From the NCBI RefSeq assembly GCF_051020765.1, contig NW_027469106.1, positions 1,011,818 to 1,075,817 of the forward strand: a stretch of DNA of 64,000 nt. Direction: 5' to 3'. The notes below the pieces were generated by a model. It was not told the DNA's origin and searched no databases. It saw nothing but the letters and a program-made list of their open reading frames with translations. The stretch is from Lasioglossum baleicum (Eukaryota > Arthropoda > Insecta > Hymenoptera > Halictidae). The translations under genes and the position numbers were made by a program. This document shows, piece after piece, positions 10,011 through 23,200 of this stretch; position 1 is the first letter of the stretch; the number at the start of each line of letters is the position of its first letter.

Positions 10011-10741
10011 TTTTTGGGATGCGCATGTGCAGGTTTTTTGGGATGCGCATGGCTAGTCGAGCAAAAACACGTGCGAGAGGATGCATCCCGCAGGCTAGTC
10101 GAGTAAAAGCACGTGCGAGAGGATGCATCCCGCAGGCTAGTCGAGTAAAAACACGTGCGAGGTTTTGTGGGATGCGCATGCGCAGGTTTTGTGGGATGCG
10201 CATGGGCAGATTTTTTGGGATGCGCATGCGCAGGTTTTTTGGGATGCGCATGGCTAATCGAGCAAAAACACGTGCGAGAGGATGCATCCCGCAGGCTAGT
10301 CGAGTAAAAACACGTGCGAGACGATGCATCCCGCAGGCTAGTCGAGTAAAAACACGTGCGAGGTTTTGTGGGATGCGCATGCGCAGGTTTTTTGGGATGC
10401 GCATGCGCAGGTTTTTTGGGATGCGCATGGCTAGTCGAGCAAAAACACGTGCGAGAGGATGCATCCCGCAGGCTAGCCGAGCAAAAACACGTGCGAGAGG
10501 ATGCATCCCGCAGGCTAGTCGAGTAAAAACACGTGCTAGGTTTTGTGGGATGCGCATGCGCAGGTTTTGTGGGATGCGCATGCGCAGGTTTTTTGGGATG
10601 CGCATGTGCAGGTTTTTTGGGATGCGCATGGCTAGTCGAGCAAAAAACACGTGCGAGAGGATGCATCCCGCAGGCTAGTCGAGTAAAAACACGTGCAAGA
10701 GGATGCATCCCGCAGGCTAGTCGAGTAAAAACACGTGCGAG

Positions 10742-11285
10742 GTTTTGTGGGATGCGCATACGCAGGTTTTGTGGGATGCGCATGCGCAGGTTTTTTGGGA
10801 TTGGCATGCGCAGGTTTTTTGGGATGCGCATGGCTAGTCGAGCAAAAACACGTGCGAGAGGAAGCATCCCGCAGGGTAGTCGAGTAAAAACACGTGCGAG
10901 AGGATGCATCCCGCAGGCTAGTCGAGTAAAAACACGTGCGAGAGGATGCATGCCGCAGGCTAGTCGAGCAAAAACACGTGCGAGAGGATGCATCCCGCAG
11001 GCTAGTCGAGCAAAAACACGTGCGAGAGGATGCATCCCGCAGGCTAGTCGAGTAAAAACACGTGCGAGAGGATGCATCCCGCAAGCTAGTCGAGCACAAA
11101 CACGTGCGAGAGGATGCATCCCGCAGGCTAGTCGAGCAAAAACACGTGCGAGAGGATGCATCCCGCAGGCTAGTCGAGTAAAAACACGTGCGAAAGGATG
11201 CATCCCGCAGCCTAGTCGAGCACATACACGTGCGAGGTTTTTGGGATGCGCATGCGCAGGTTTTGTGGGATGCGCATGCGCAGAT
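10742..11285. repeat. Local duplication, offset 1,275 bp, copy 2
   Basis: Matches 9467-10010 in order of markers: gaggaagc at 10862, atgcatgccg near 10949, 23-bp B unit at 11238. Private changes include gattggcatg near 10799, ccgcaagc near 11091 and cacatac near 11221. Confidence 0.75.
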
Positions 11286-12939
11286 TTTTTGGGATGCGCA
11301 TGCGCAGGTTTTTTGGGATGCGCATGGCTAGTCGAGCAAAAACACGTGCGAGAGGATGCATCCCGCAGGCTAGTCGAGTAAAAACACGTGCGAGACGATG
11401 CATCCCGCAGGCTAGTCGAGTAAAAACACGTGCGAGACGATGCATCCCGCAGGCTAGTCGAGTAAAAACACGTGCGAGGTTTTGTGGGATGCGCATGCGC
11501 AGGTTTTGTGGGATGCGCATGCGCAGGTTTTTTGGGATGCGCATGGCTAGTCGAGCAAAAACACGTGCGAGAGGATGCATCCCGCAGGCTAGTCGAGTAA
11601 AAACACGTGCGAAAGGATGCATCCCGCAGGCTAGTCGAGCACAAACACGTGCGAGGTTTTGTGGGATGCGCATGCGCAGGTTTTGTGGGATGCGCATGCG
11701 CAGGTTTTTTGGGATGCGCATGGCTAGTCGAGCAAAAACACGTGCGAGAGGATGCATCCCGCAGGCTAGTCGAGTAAAAACACGTGCGAGGTTTTGTGGG
11801 ATGCGCATACGCAGGTTTTGTGGGATGCGCATGCGAAGGTTTTTTGGGATGCGCATGCGCAGGTTTTTTGGGATGCGCATGGCTAGTCGAGCAAAAACAC
11901 GTGCGAGAGTATGCATCCCGCAGGGTAGTCGAGTAAAAACACGTGCGAGAGGATGCATCCCGCAGGCTAGTCGAGTAAAAACACGTGCGAGAGGATGCAT
12001 CCCGCAGGCTAGTCGAGCAAAAACACGTGCGAGAGGATGCATCCCGCAGGCTAGTCGAGCAAAAACACGTGCGAGGTTTTGTGGGATGCGCATGCGCAGG
12101 TTTTGTGGGATGCGCATGCGCAGATTTTTTGGGATGCGCATGCGCAGGTTTTTTGGGATGCGCATGGCTAGTCGAGCAAAAACACGTGCGAGAGAATGCA
12201 TCCCGCAGGCTAGTCGAGTAAAAACACGTGCGAGATGATGCATCCCGCAGGCTAGTCGAGTAAAAACACGAGCGAGAGGATGCATCCCGCAGGCTAGTCG
12301 AGTAAAAACACGTGCGAGAGGATGCATCCCGCAGGCTAGTCGAGTAAAAACACTTGCGAGGTTTTGTGGGATGCGCATACGCAGGTTTTGTGGGATGCGC
12401 ATGCGCAGGTTTTTTGGGATGCGCATGCGCAGGTTTTTTGGGATGGGCATGCGCAGGTTTTTTGGGATGCGCATGGCTAGTCGAGCAAAAACACGTGCGA
12501 GAGGATGCATCCCGCAGGCTAGTCGAGCAAAAACACGTGCGAGAGGATGCATCCCGCAGGCTAGTCGAGTAAAAACACGTGCGAAAGGATGCATCCCGCA
12601 GGCTAGTCGAGCACAAACACGTGCGAGGTTTTGTGGGATGCGCATGCGCAGGTTTTGTGGGATGCGCATGCGCAGATTTTTTGGGATGCGCATGGCTAGT
12701 CCAGCAAAAACACGTGCGAGAGGATGCATCCCGCAGGCTAGTCGAGTAAAAACACGTGCGAGACGATGCATCCCGCAGGCTAGTCGAGTAAAAACACGTG
12801 CGAGAGGATGCATCCCGCAGACTAGTCGAGTAGAAACACGTGCGAGGTTTTGTGGGATGCGCATGCGCAGGTTTTGTGGGATGCGCATGCGCAGGTTTTT
12901 TTGGGATGCGCATGCGCAGGTTTTTTGGGATGCGCATGC

Positions 12940-13401
12940 CTAGTCGAGCAAAAACACGTGCGAGAAGATGCATCCCGCAGGCTAGTCGAGCAAAAACACG
13001 TGCGAGAGGATGCATCCCGCAGGCTAGTCGAGTAAAAACACGTGCGAGAGGATGCATCCCGCAGGCTAGTCGAGTAAAAACACGTGCGAGAGGATGCATC
13101 CCGCAGGCTAGTCGAGCACAAACACGTGCGAGAGGATGCATCCCGCAGGCTAGTCGAGCAAAAACACGTGCGAGAGGATGCATCCCGCAGGCAAGTCTAG
13201 CAAAGACACGTGCGAGAGGATGCATCCCGCAGGCTAGTCGAGTAAAAACACGTGCGAGAGGATGCATCCCGCAGGCTAGTCGAGCACAAACACGTGCGAG
13301 AGGATGCATCCCGCAGGCTAGTCGAGCAAAAACACGTGCGAGAGGATGCATCCCGCAGGCTAGTCGAGTAAAAACACGTGCGATAGGATGCATCCCGCAG
13401 T
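12940..13401 (+). repeat. 11-unit A run
   Basis: Eleven full A units between two B blocks. It starts with a catgcctag boundary and includes one gtctagcaaagac unit near 13195. It ends in a gataggatgc unit with a cagtctag boundary, a pair also seen in domain 4 (near 32835, 33618, 37735 and 38516). Confidence 0.85.
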
Positions 13402-13549
13402 CTAGTCGAGCACAAACACGTGCGAGGTTTTGTGGGATGCGCATGCGCAGATTTTTTGGGATGCGCATGCGCAGGGTTTTTGGGATGCGCATGGCTAGTC
13501 GAGCAAAAACACGTGCGAGAGGATGCATCCCGCAGGCTAGTCGAGCACA

Positions 13550-14647
13550 AACACGTGCGAGGTTTTGTGGGATGCGCATGCGCAGGTTTTGTGGGATGCG
13601 CATGCGCAGATTTTTTGGGATGCGCATGTGCAGGTTTTTTGGGATGCGCATGGCTAGTCGAGCAAAAACACGTGCGAGAGGATGCATCCCGCAGGCTAGT
13701 CGAGTAAAAACACGTGCGAGAGGATGCATCCCGCAGGCTAGTCGAGTAAAAACACGTGCGAGGTTTTGTGGGATGCGCATACGCAGGTTTTGTGGGATGC
13801 GCAGGCGCAGGTTTTTTGGGATGCGCATGCGCAGGTTTTTTGGGATGCGCATGGCTAGTCGAGCAAAAACACGTGCGAGAGGAAGCATCCCGCAGGGTAG
13901 TCGAGTAAAAACACGTGCGAGAGGATGCATCCCGCAGGCTAGTCGAGTAAAAACACGTGCGAGAGGATGCATCCCGCAGGCTAGTCGAGCAAAAACACGT
14001 GCGAGAGGATGCATCCCGCAGGCTAGTCGAGCAAAAACACGTGCGAGAGGATGCATCCCGCAGGCTAGTCGAGTAAAAACACGTGCGAGAGGATGCATCC
14101 CGCAGGCTAGTCGAGCACAAACACGTGCGAGAGGATGCATCCCGCAGGCTAGTCGAGCAAAAACACGTGCGAAAGGATGCATCCCGCAGGCTAGTCGAGT
14201 AAAAACACGTGCGAAAGGATGCATCCCGCAGGCTAGTCGAGCACAAACACGTGCGAAGTTTTGTGGGATGCGCATGCGCAGGTTTTGTGGGATGCGCATG
14301 TGCAGATTTTTTGGGATGCGCATGCGCAGGTTTTTTGGGATGCGCATGGCTAGTCGAGCAAAAACACGTGCGAGAGGATGCATCCCGCAGGCTAGTCGAG
14401 TAAAAACACGTGCGAGACGATGCATCCCGCAGGCTAGTCGAGTAAAAACACGTGCGAGGTTTTGTGGGATGCGCATGCGCAGGTTTTGTGGGATGCGCAT
14501 GCGCAGGTTTTTTGGGATGCGCATGCGCAGGTTTTTTAGGATGCGCATGGCTAGTCGAGCAAAAACACGTGCGAGAGGATGCATCCCGCAGGCTAGCCGA
14601 GCAAAAACACGTGCGATAGGATGCATCCCGCAGGCTAGTCGAGTAAA
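13550..14647. repeat. About 1.1-kb tandem duplication, copy 1
   Basis: Markers gaggaagc (13883) and the gaaagg unit (14209) recur at 14981 and 15307, an offset of 1,098 bp. The block holds two B blocks and a canonical A run. Confidence 0.75.
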
Positions 14648-15360
14648 AACACGTGCGAGGTTTTGTGGGATGCGCATGCGCAGGTTTTGTGGGATGCGCA
14701 TGCGCAGGTTTTTTGGGATGCGCATGTGCAGGTTTTTTGGGATGCGCATGGCTAGTCGAGCAAAAACACGTGCGAGAGGATGCATCCCGCAGGCTAGTCG
14801 AGTAAAAACACGTGCGAGAGGATGCATCCCGCAGGCTAGTCGAGTAAAAACACGTGCGAGGTTTTGTGGGATGCGCATACGCAGGTTTTGTGGGATGCGC
14901 ATGCGCAGGTTTTTTGGGATGCGCATGCGCAGGTTTTTTGGGATGCGCATGGCTAGTCGAGCAAAAACACGTGCGAGAGGAAGCATCCCGCAGGGTAGTC
15001 GAGTAAAAACACGTGCGAGAGGATGCATCCCGCAGGCTAGTCGAGTAAAAACACGTGCGAGAGGATGCATCCCGCAGGCTAGTCGAGCAAAAACACGTGC
15101 GAGAGGATGCATCCCGCAGGCTAGTCGAGCAAAAACACGTGCGAGAGGATGCATCCCGCAGGCTAGTCGAGTAAAAACACGTGCGAGAGGATGCATCCCG
15201 CAGGCTAGTCGAGCACAAACACGTGCGAGAGGATGCATCCCGCAGGCTAGTCGAGCAAAAACACGTGCGAGAGGATGCATCCCGCAGGCTAGTCGAGTAA
15301 AAACACGTGCGAAAGGATGCATCCCGCAGGCTAGTCGAGTCAAAACACGTGCGAAAGGAT
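14648..15360. repeat. About 1.1-kb tandem duplication, copy 2 (partial)
   Basis: Continues the 1,098-bp offset up to about 15360. There an extra gaaagg unit with the unusual gtcaaaac allele (near 15339) has been inserted before the next B block. Confidence 0.7.
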
Positions 15361-16477
15361 GCATCCCGCAGGCTAGTCGAGCACAAACACGTGCGAGGTT
15401 TTGTGGGATGCGCATGCGCAGGTTTTTTGGGATGCGCATGGCTAGTCGAGCAAAAACACGTGCGAGAGGATGCATCCCGCAGGCTAGTCGAGCACAAACA
15501 CGTGCGAGGTTTTTGGGATGCGCATGCGCAGGTTTTGTGGGATGCGCATGCGCAGATTTTTTGGGATGCGCATGCGCAGGTTTTTTGGGATGCGCATGGC
15601 TAGTCGAGCAAAAACACGTGCGAGAGGATGCATCCCGCAGGCTAGTCGAGTAAAAACACGTGCGAGACGATGCATCCCGCAGGCTAGTCGAGTAAAAACA
15701 CGTGCGAGGTTTTGTGGGATGCGCATGCGCAGGTTTTGTGGGATGCGCATGCGCAGGTTTTTTGGGATGCGCATGGCTAGTCGAGCAAAAACACGTGCGA
15801 GAGGATGCATCCCGCAGGCTAGTCGAGTAAAAACACGTGCGAAAGGATGCATCCCGCAGGCTAGTCGAGCACAAACACGTGCGAGGTTTTGTGGGATGCG
15901 CATGCGCAGGTTTTGTGGGATGCGCATGCGCAGGTTTTTTGGGATGCGCATGGCTAGTCGAGCAAAAACACGTGCGAGAGGATGCATCCCGCAGGCTAGT
16001 CGAGTAAAAACACGTGCGAGGTTTTGTGGGATGCGCATACGCAGGTTTTGTGGGATGCGCATGCGCTGGTTTTTTGGGATGCGCATGCGCAGGTTTTTTG
16101 GGATGCGCATGGCTAGTCGAGCAAAAACACGTGCGAGAGTATGCATCCCGCAGGCTAGTCGAGCAAAAACACGTGCGAGAGGATGCATCCCGCAGGCTAG
16201 TCGAGTAAAAACACGTGCGAGAGGATGCATCCCGCAGGCTAGTCGAGCACAAACACGTGCGAGAGGATGCATCCCGCAGGCTAGTCGAGCACAAACACGT
16301 GCGAGGTTTTGTGGGATGCGCATGCGCAGGTTTTGTGGGATGCGCATGCGCAGGTTTTTTGGGATGCGCATGGCTAGTCGAGCAAAAACACGTGCGAGAG
16401 GATGCATCCCGCAGGCTAGCCGAGCAAAAACACGTGCGGGAGAATGCATCCCGCAGGCTAGTCGAGTAAAAACACGT

Positions 16478-18480
16478 GCTAGGTTTTGTGGGATGCGCAT
16501 GCGCAGGTTTTGTGGGATGCGCATGCGCAGGTTTTTTGGGATGCGCATGGCTAGTCGAGCAAAAACGCGTGCGAGAGGATGCATCCCGCAGGCTAGTCGA
16601 GTAAAAACACGTGCGAGAGGATGCATCCCGCAGGCTAGTCGAATAAAAACACGTGCGAGAGGATGCATCCCGCAGGCTAGTCGAGTAAAAACACGTGCGA
16701 GGTTTTGTGGGATGCGCATGCGCAGGTTTTGTGGGATGCGCATGCGCAGGTTTTATGGGATGCGCATGGCTAGTCGAGCAAAAACACGAGCGAGAGGATG
16801 CATCCCGCAGGGTAGTCGAGTAAAAACACGTGCGAGAGGATGCATCCCGCAGGCTAGTCGAGTAAAAACACGTGCGAGAGGATGCATCCCGCAGGCTAGT
16901 CGAGTAAAAACACGTGCGAGGTTTTGTGGGATGCGCATGCGCATGTTTTGTGGGATGCGCATGCGCAGGTTTTTTGGGATGCGCATGCGCAGGTTTTTTG
17001 GGATACGCATGGCTAGTCGAGCAAAAACACGTGCGAGAGGATGCATCCCGCAGGGTAGTCGACTAAAAACACGTGCAAGAGGATGCTTCCCGCAGGCTAG
17101 TCGAGCAAAAACACGTGCGAGAGAATGCATCCCGCAGGCTAGTCGAGTAAAAACACGTGCGAGAGGATGCATCCCGCAGGCTAGTCGAGTAAAAACACGT
17201 GCGAGAGGATGCATCCCGCATGCTAGTCGAGTAAAAACACGTGCAAGAGGATGCTTCCCGCAGGCTAGTCGAGTAAAAACACGTGCGAGAGGATGCATCC
17301 CGCAGGCTAGTCGAGTAAAAACACGTGCGAGGTTTTGTGGGATGCGCATACGCAGGTTTTGTGGGATGCGCATGCGCAGGTTTTTTGGGATGCGCATGGC
17401 TAGTCGAGCAAAAACACGTGCGAGAGGAAGCATCCCGCAGGGTAGTCGAGTAAAAACACGTGCGAGAGGATGCATCCCGCAGGCTAGTCGAGTAAAAACA
17501 CGTGCGAGAGGATGCATGCCGCAGGCTAGTCGAGCAAAAACACGTGCGAGAGGATGCATCCCGCAGGCTAGTCGAGTAAAAACACGTGCGAGAGGATGCA
17601 TCCCGCAGGCTAGTCGAGCACAAACACGTGCGAGAGGATGCATCCCGCAGGCTAGTCGAGCAAAAACACGTGCGAGAGGATGCATCCCGCAGGCTAGTCG
17701 AGTAAAAACACGTGCGAAAGGATGCATCCCGCAGGCTAGTCGAGCACAAACACGTGCGAGGTTTTTGGGATGCGCATGCGCAGGTTTTGTGGGATGCGCA
17801 TGCGCAGATTTTTTGGGATGCGCATGCGCAGGTTTTTTGGGATGCGCATGGCTAGTCGAGCAAAAACACGTGCGAGAGGATGCATCCCGCAGGCTAGTCG
17901 AGTAAAAACACGTGCGAGACGATGCATCCCGCAGGCTAGTCGAGTAAAAACACGTGCGAGGTTTTGTGGGATGCGCATGCGCAGGTTTTGTGGGATGCGC
18001 ATGCGCAGGTTTTTTGGGATGCGCATGCGCAGGTTATTTGGGATGCGCATGGCTAGTCGAGCAAAAACACGTGCGAGAGGATGCATCCCGCAGGCTAGTC
18101 GAGTAAAAACACGTGCGAGGTTTTGTGGGATGCGCATACGCAGGTTTTGTGGGATGCGCATGCGCAGGTTTTTTGGGATGCGCATGCGCAGGTTTTTTGG
18201 GATGCGCATGGCTAGTCGAGCAAAAACACGTGCGAGAGTATGCATCCCGCAGGGTAGTCGAGTAAAAACACGTGCGAGAGGATGCATCCCGCAGGCTAGT
18301 CGAGTAAAAACACGTGCGAGGGGATGCATCCCGCAGGCTAGTCGAGCAAAAACACGTGCGAGAGGATGCATCCCGCAGGCTAGTAGAGCAAAAACACGTG
18401 CGAGAGGATGCATCCCGCAGGCTAGTCGAGTAAAAACACGTGCGAGAGGATGCATCCCGCAGGCTAGTCGAGCACAAACA
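16478..18480. repeat. Domain-2 block paralogous to domain 5 (offset about 24.8 kb)
   Basis: In order this block has cacgtgctagg, ttttatggg with cacgagcg (16751), gactaaaaac with gtgcaagagg, gagagaatgc, gaggaagc (17428), atgcatgccg (17513), the 23-bp B unit (17762) and ggttatttggg (18031). The same order occurs at 41260-43200, with ttttatggg at 41555, gaggaagc at 42208, the 23-bp B at 42541 and ggttatttggg at 42811. The offset changes from 24,804 to about 24,780, equal to one B unit. Confidence 0.8.
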
Positions 18481-20214
18481 CGTGCGAGAGGATGCATCCC
18501 GCAGGGTAGTCGACTAAAAACACGTGCAAGAGGATGCTTCCCGCAGGCTAGTCGAGTAAAAACACGTACGAGAGGATGCATCCCGCATGCTAGTCGAGTA
18601 AAAACACGTGCAAGAGGATGCTTCCCGCAGGCTAGTCGAGTAAAAACACGTGCGAGAGGATGCATCCCGCAGGCTAGTCGAGTAAAAACACGTGCGAGGT
18701 TTTGTGGGATGCGCATACGCAGGTTTTGTGGGATGCGCATGCGCAGGTTTTTTGGGATGCGCATGGCTAGTCGAGCAAAAACACGTGCGAGAGGATGCAT
18801 CCCGCAGGGTAGTCGAGTAAAAACACGTGCGAGAGGATGCATCCCGCAGGCTAGTCGAGTAAAAACACGTGCGAGAGGATGCATCCCGCAGGCTAGTCGA
18901 GCAAAAACACGTGCGAGAGGATGCATCCCGCAGGCTAGTCGAGCAAAAACACGTGCGAGAGGATGCATCCCGCAGGCTAGTCGAGTAAAAACACGTGCGA
19001 GAGGATGCATCCCGCAGGCTAGTCGAGCACAAACACGTGCGAGAGGATGCATCCCGCAGGCTAGTCGAGCAAAAACACGTGCGAGAGGATGCATCCCGCA
19101 GGCTAGTCGAGTAAAAACACGTGCGAAAGGATGCATCCCGCAGGCTAGTCGAGCACAAACACGTGCGAGGTTTTTGGGATGCGCATGCGCAGGTTTTGTG
19201 GGATGCGCATGCGCAGATTATATGGGATGCGCATGCGCAGGTTTTTTGGGATGCGCATGGCTAGTCGAGCAAAAACACGTGCGAGAGGATGCATCCCGCA
19301 GGCTAGTCGAGTAAAAACACGTGCGAGACGATGCATCCCGCAGGCTAGTCGAGTAAAAACACGTGCGAGGTTTTGTGGGATGCGCATGCGCAGGTTTTGT
19401 GGGATGCGCATGCGCAGGTTTTTTGGGATGCGCATGCGCAGGTTTTTTGGGATGCGCATGGCTAGTCGAGCAAAAACACGTGCGAGAGGATGCATCCCGC
19501 AGGCTAGTCGAGTAAAAACACGTGCGAGGTTTTGTGGGATGCGCATACGCAGGTTTTGTGGGATGCGCATGCGCAGGTTTTTTGGGATGCGCATGGCTAG
19601 TCGAGCAAAAACACGTGCGAGAGTATGCATCCCGCAGGGTAGTCGAGTAAAAACACGTGCGAGAGGATGCATCCCGCAGGCTAGTCGAGTAAAAACACGT
19701 GCGAGAGGATGCATCCCGCAGGCTAGTCGAGCAAAAACACGTGCGAGAGGATGCATCCCGCAGGCTAGTCGAGCAAAAACACGTGCGAGAGGATGCATCC
19801 CGCAGGCTAGTCGAGTAAAAACACGTGCGAGAGGATGCATCCCGCAGGCTAGTCGAGCACAAACACGTGCGAGAGGATGCATCCCGCAGGCTAGTCGAGC
19901 AAAAACACGTGCGAGAGGATGCATCCCGCAGGCTAGTCGAGTAAAAACACGTGCGAGAGGATGCATCCCGCAGGCTAGTCGAGTAAAAACACGTGCGAAA
20001 GGATGCATCCCGCAGGCTAGTCGAGCACAAACACGTGCGAGGTTTTGTGGGATGCGCATGCGCAGGTTTTGTGGGATGCGCATGCGCAGGTTTTTTGGGA
20101 TGCGCATGGCTAGTCGAGCAAAAACACGTGCGAGAGGATGCATCCCGCAGGCTAGCCGAGCAAAAACACGTGCGAGAGGATGCATCCCGCAGGCTAGTCG
20201 AGTAAAAACACGTG

Positions 20215-23200
20215 CTAGGTTTTGTGGGATGCGCATGCGCAGGTTTTGTGGGATGCGCATGCGCAGGTTTTTTGGGATGCGCATGCGCAGGTTTTTTGGG
20301 ATGCGCATGGCTAGTCGAGCAAAAACACGTGCGAGAGGATGCATCCCGCAGGCTAGTCGAGTAAAAACACGTGCGAGAGGATGCATCCCGCAGGCTAGTC
20401 GAGTAAAAACACGTGCGAGAGGATGCATCCCGCAGGCTAGTCGAGTAAAAACACGTGCGAGGTTTTGTGGGATGCGCATGCGCAGGTTTTGTGGGATGCG
20501 CATGCGCAGGTTTTATGGGATGCGCATGGCTAGTCGAGCAAAAACACGAGCGAGAGGATGCATCCCGCAGGGTAGTCGAGTAAAAACACGTGCGAGAGGA
20601 TGCATCCCGCAGTCTAGTCGAGTAAAAACACGTGCGAGAGGATGCATCCCGCAGGCTAGTCGAGTAAAAACACGTGCGAGGTTTTGTGGGATGCGCATGC
20701 GCATGTTTTGTGGGATGCGCATGCGCAGGTTTTTTGGGATACGCATGGCTAGTCGAGCAAAAACACGTGCGTGAGGATGCATCCCGCAGGGTAGTCAACC
20801 AAAAACACGTGCAAGAGGATGCTTCCCGCAGGCTAGTCGAACAAAAACACGTGCGAGAGAATGCATCCCGCAGGCTAGTCGAGTAAAAACACGTGCGAGA
20901 GGATGCATCCCGCATGCTAGTCGAGTAAAAACACGTGCAAGAGGATGCTTCCCGCAGGCTAGTCGAGTAAAAACACGTGCGAGAGGATGCATGCCGCATG
21001 CTAGTCGAGTAAAAACACGTGCAAGAGGATGCTTCCCGCAGGCTAGTCGAGTAAAAACACGTGCGAGAGGATGCATCCCGCAGGCTAGTCGAGTAAAAAC
21101 ACGTGCGAGGTTTTGTGGGATGCGCATACGCAGGTTTGGTGGGATGCGCATGCGCAGGTTTTTTGGGATGCGCATGGCTAGTCGAGCAAAAACACGTGCG
21201 AGAGGATGCATCCCGCAGGGTAGTCGAGTAAAAACACGTTCGAGAGGATGCATCCCGCAGGCTAGTCGAGTAAAAACACGTGCGAGAGGATGCATCCCGC
21301 AGGCTAGTCGAGCAAAAACACGTGCGAGAGGATGCATCCCGCAGGCTAGTCGAGCAAAAACACGTGCGAGAGGATGCATCCCGCAGGCTAGTCGAGTAAA
21401 AACACGTGCGAGAGGATGCATCCCGCAGGCTAGTCGAGCACAAACACGTGCGAGAGGATGCATCCCGCAGGCTAGTCGAGCAAAAACACGTGCGAGAGGA
21501 TGCATCCCGCAGGCTAGTCGAGTAAAAACACGTGCGAAAGGATGCATCCCGCAGGCTAGTCGAGCAAAAACACGTGCGAGGTTTTGTGGGATGCGCATGC
21601 GCAGGTTTTTTGGGATGCGCATGCGCAGGTATTTTGGGATGCGCATGGCTAGTCGAGCAAAAACACGTGCGAGAGGATGCATCCCGCAGGCTAGTCGAGT
21701 AAAAACACGTGCGAGGTTTTGTGGGATGCGCATACGCAGGTTTTGTGGGATGCGCATGCGCAGGTTTTTTGGGATGCGCATGCGCAGGTTTTTTGGGATG
21801 CGCATGGCTAGTCGAGCAAAAACACGTGCGAGAGGATGCATCCCGCAGGCTAGTCGAGTAAAAACACGTGCGAGGTTTTGTGGGATGCGCATACGCAGGT
21901 TTTGTGGGATGCGCATGCGCAGGTTTTTTGGGATGCGCATGGCTAGTCGAGCAAAAACACGTGCGAGAGGATGCATCCCGCAGGGTAGTCGAGTAAAAAC
22001 ACGTGCGAGAGGATGCATCCCGCAGGCTAGTCGAGTAAAAACACGTGCGAGAGGATGCATCCCGCAGGCTAGTCGAGCAAAAACACGTGCGAGAGGATGC
22101 ATCCCGCAGGCTAGTCGAGCAAAAACACGTGCGAGAGGATGCATCCCGCAGGCTAGTCGAGTAAAAACACGTGCGAGAGGATGCATCCCGCAGGCTAGTC
22201 GAGCACAAACACGTGCGAGAGGATGCATCCCGCAGGCTAGTCGAGCAAAAACACGTGCGAGAGGATGCATCCCGCAGGCTAGTCGAGTAAAAACACGTGC
22301 GAAAGGATGCATCCCGCAGGCTAGTCGAGCAAAAACACGTGCGAGGTTTTGTGGGATGCGCATGCGCAGGTTTTTTGGGATGCGCATGCGCAGGTTTTTT
22401 GGGATGCGCATGGCTAGTCGAGCAAAAACACGTGCGAGAGGATGCATCCCGCAGGCTAGTCGAGTAAAAACACGTGCGAGGTTTTGTGGGATGCGCATAC
22501 GCAGGTTTTGTGGGATGCGCATGCGCAGGTTTTTTGGGATGCGCATGCGCAGGTTTTTTGGGATGCGCATGGCTAGTCGAGCAAAAACACGTGCGAGAGT
22601 ATGCATCCCGCAGGGTAGTCGAGTAAAAACACGTGCGAGAGGATGCATCCCGCAGGCTAGTCGAGTAAAAACACGTGCGAGAGGATGCATCCCGCAGGCT
22701 AGTCGAGCAAAAACACGTGCGAGAGGATGCATCCCGCAGGCTAGTCGAGCAAAAACACGTGCGAGAGGATGCATCCCGCAGGCTAGTCGAGTAAAAACAC
22801 GTGCGAGAGGATGCATCCCGCAGGCTAGTCGAGCACAAACACGTGCGAGAGGATGCATCCCGCAGGCTAGTCGAGCAAAAACACGTGCGAGAGGATGCAT
22901 CCCGCAGGCTAGTCGAGTAAAAACACGTGCGAAAGGATGCATCCCGCAGGCTAGTCGAGCACAAACACGTGCGAGGTTTTGTGGGATGCGCATGCGCAGG
23001 TTTTGTGGGATGCGCATGCGCAGGTTTTTTGGGATGCGCATGGCTAGTCGAGCAAAAACACGTGCGAGAGGATGCATCCCGCAGGCTAGTCGAGTAAAAA
23101 CACGTGCGAGAGGATGCATCCCGCAGGCTAGTCGAGTAAAAACACGTGCGAGAGGATGCATCCCGCAGGCTAGTCGAGTAAAAACACGTGCGAGGTTTTG

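Larger units (their letters stand above)
8393..20214. repeat. Array domain 2: mosaic A/B array with short local duplications
   Basis: No single HOR spans this domain. Blocks of 1-2 kb repeat at local offsets (1,275; 1,098; 2,252; 1,409 bp). It introduces a 23-bp B unit (one T short) at 9963, 11238, 15510, 17762 and 19171, and the ttttatggg B unit at 16751. Single-base indels near 8930 (B unit one T short), 10641 (A tract one A longer) and 12895 (T tract one T longer) break the frames that are otherwise kept open. Confidence 0.85.
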
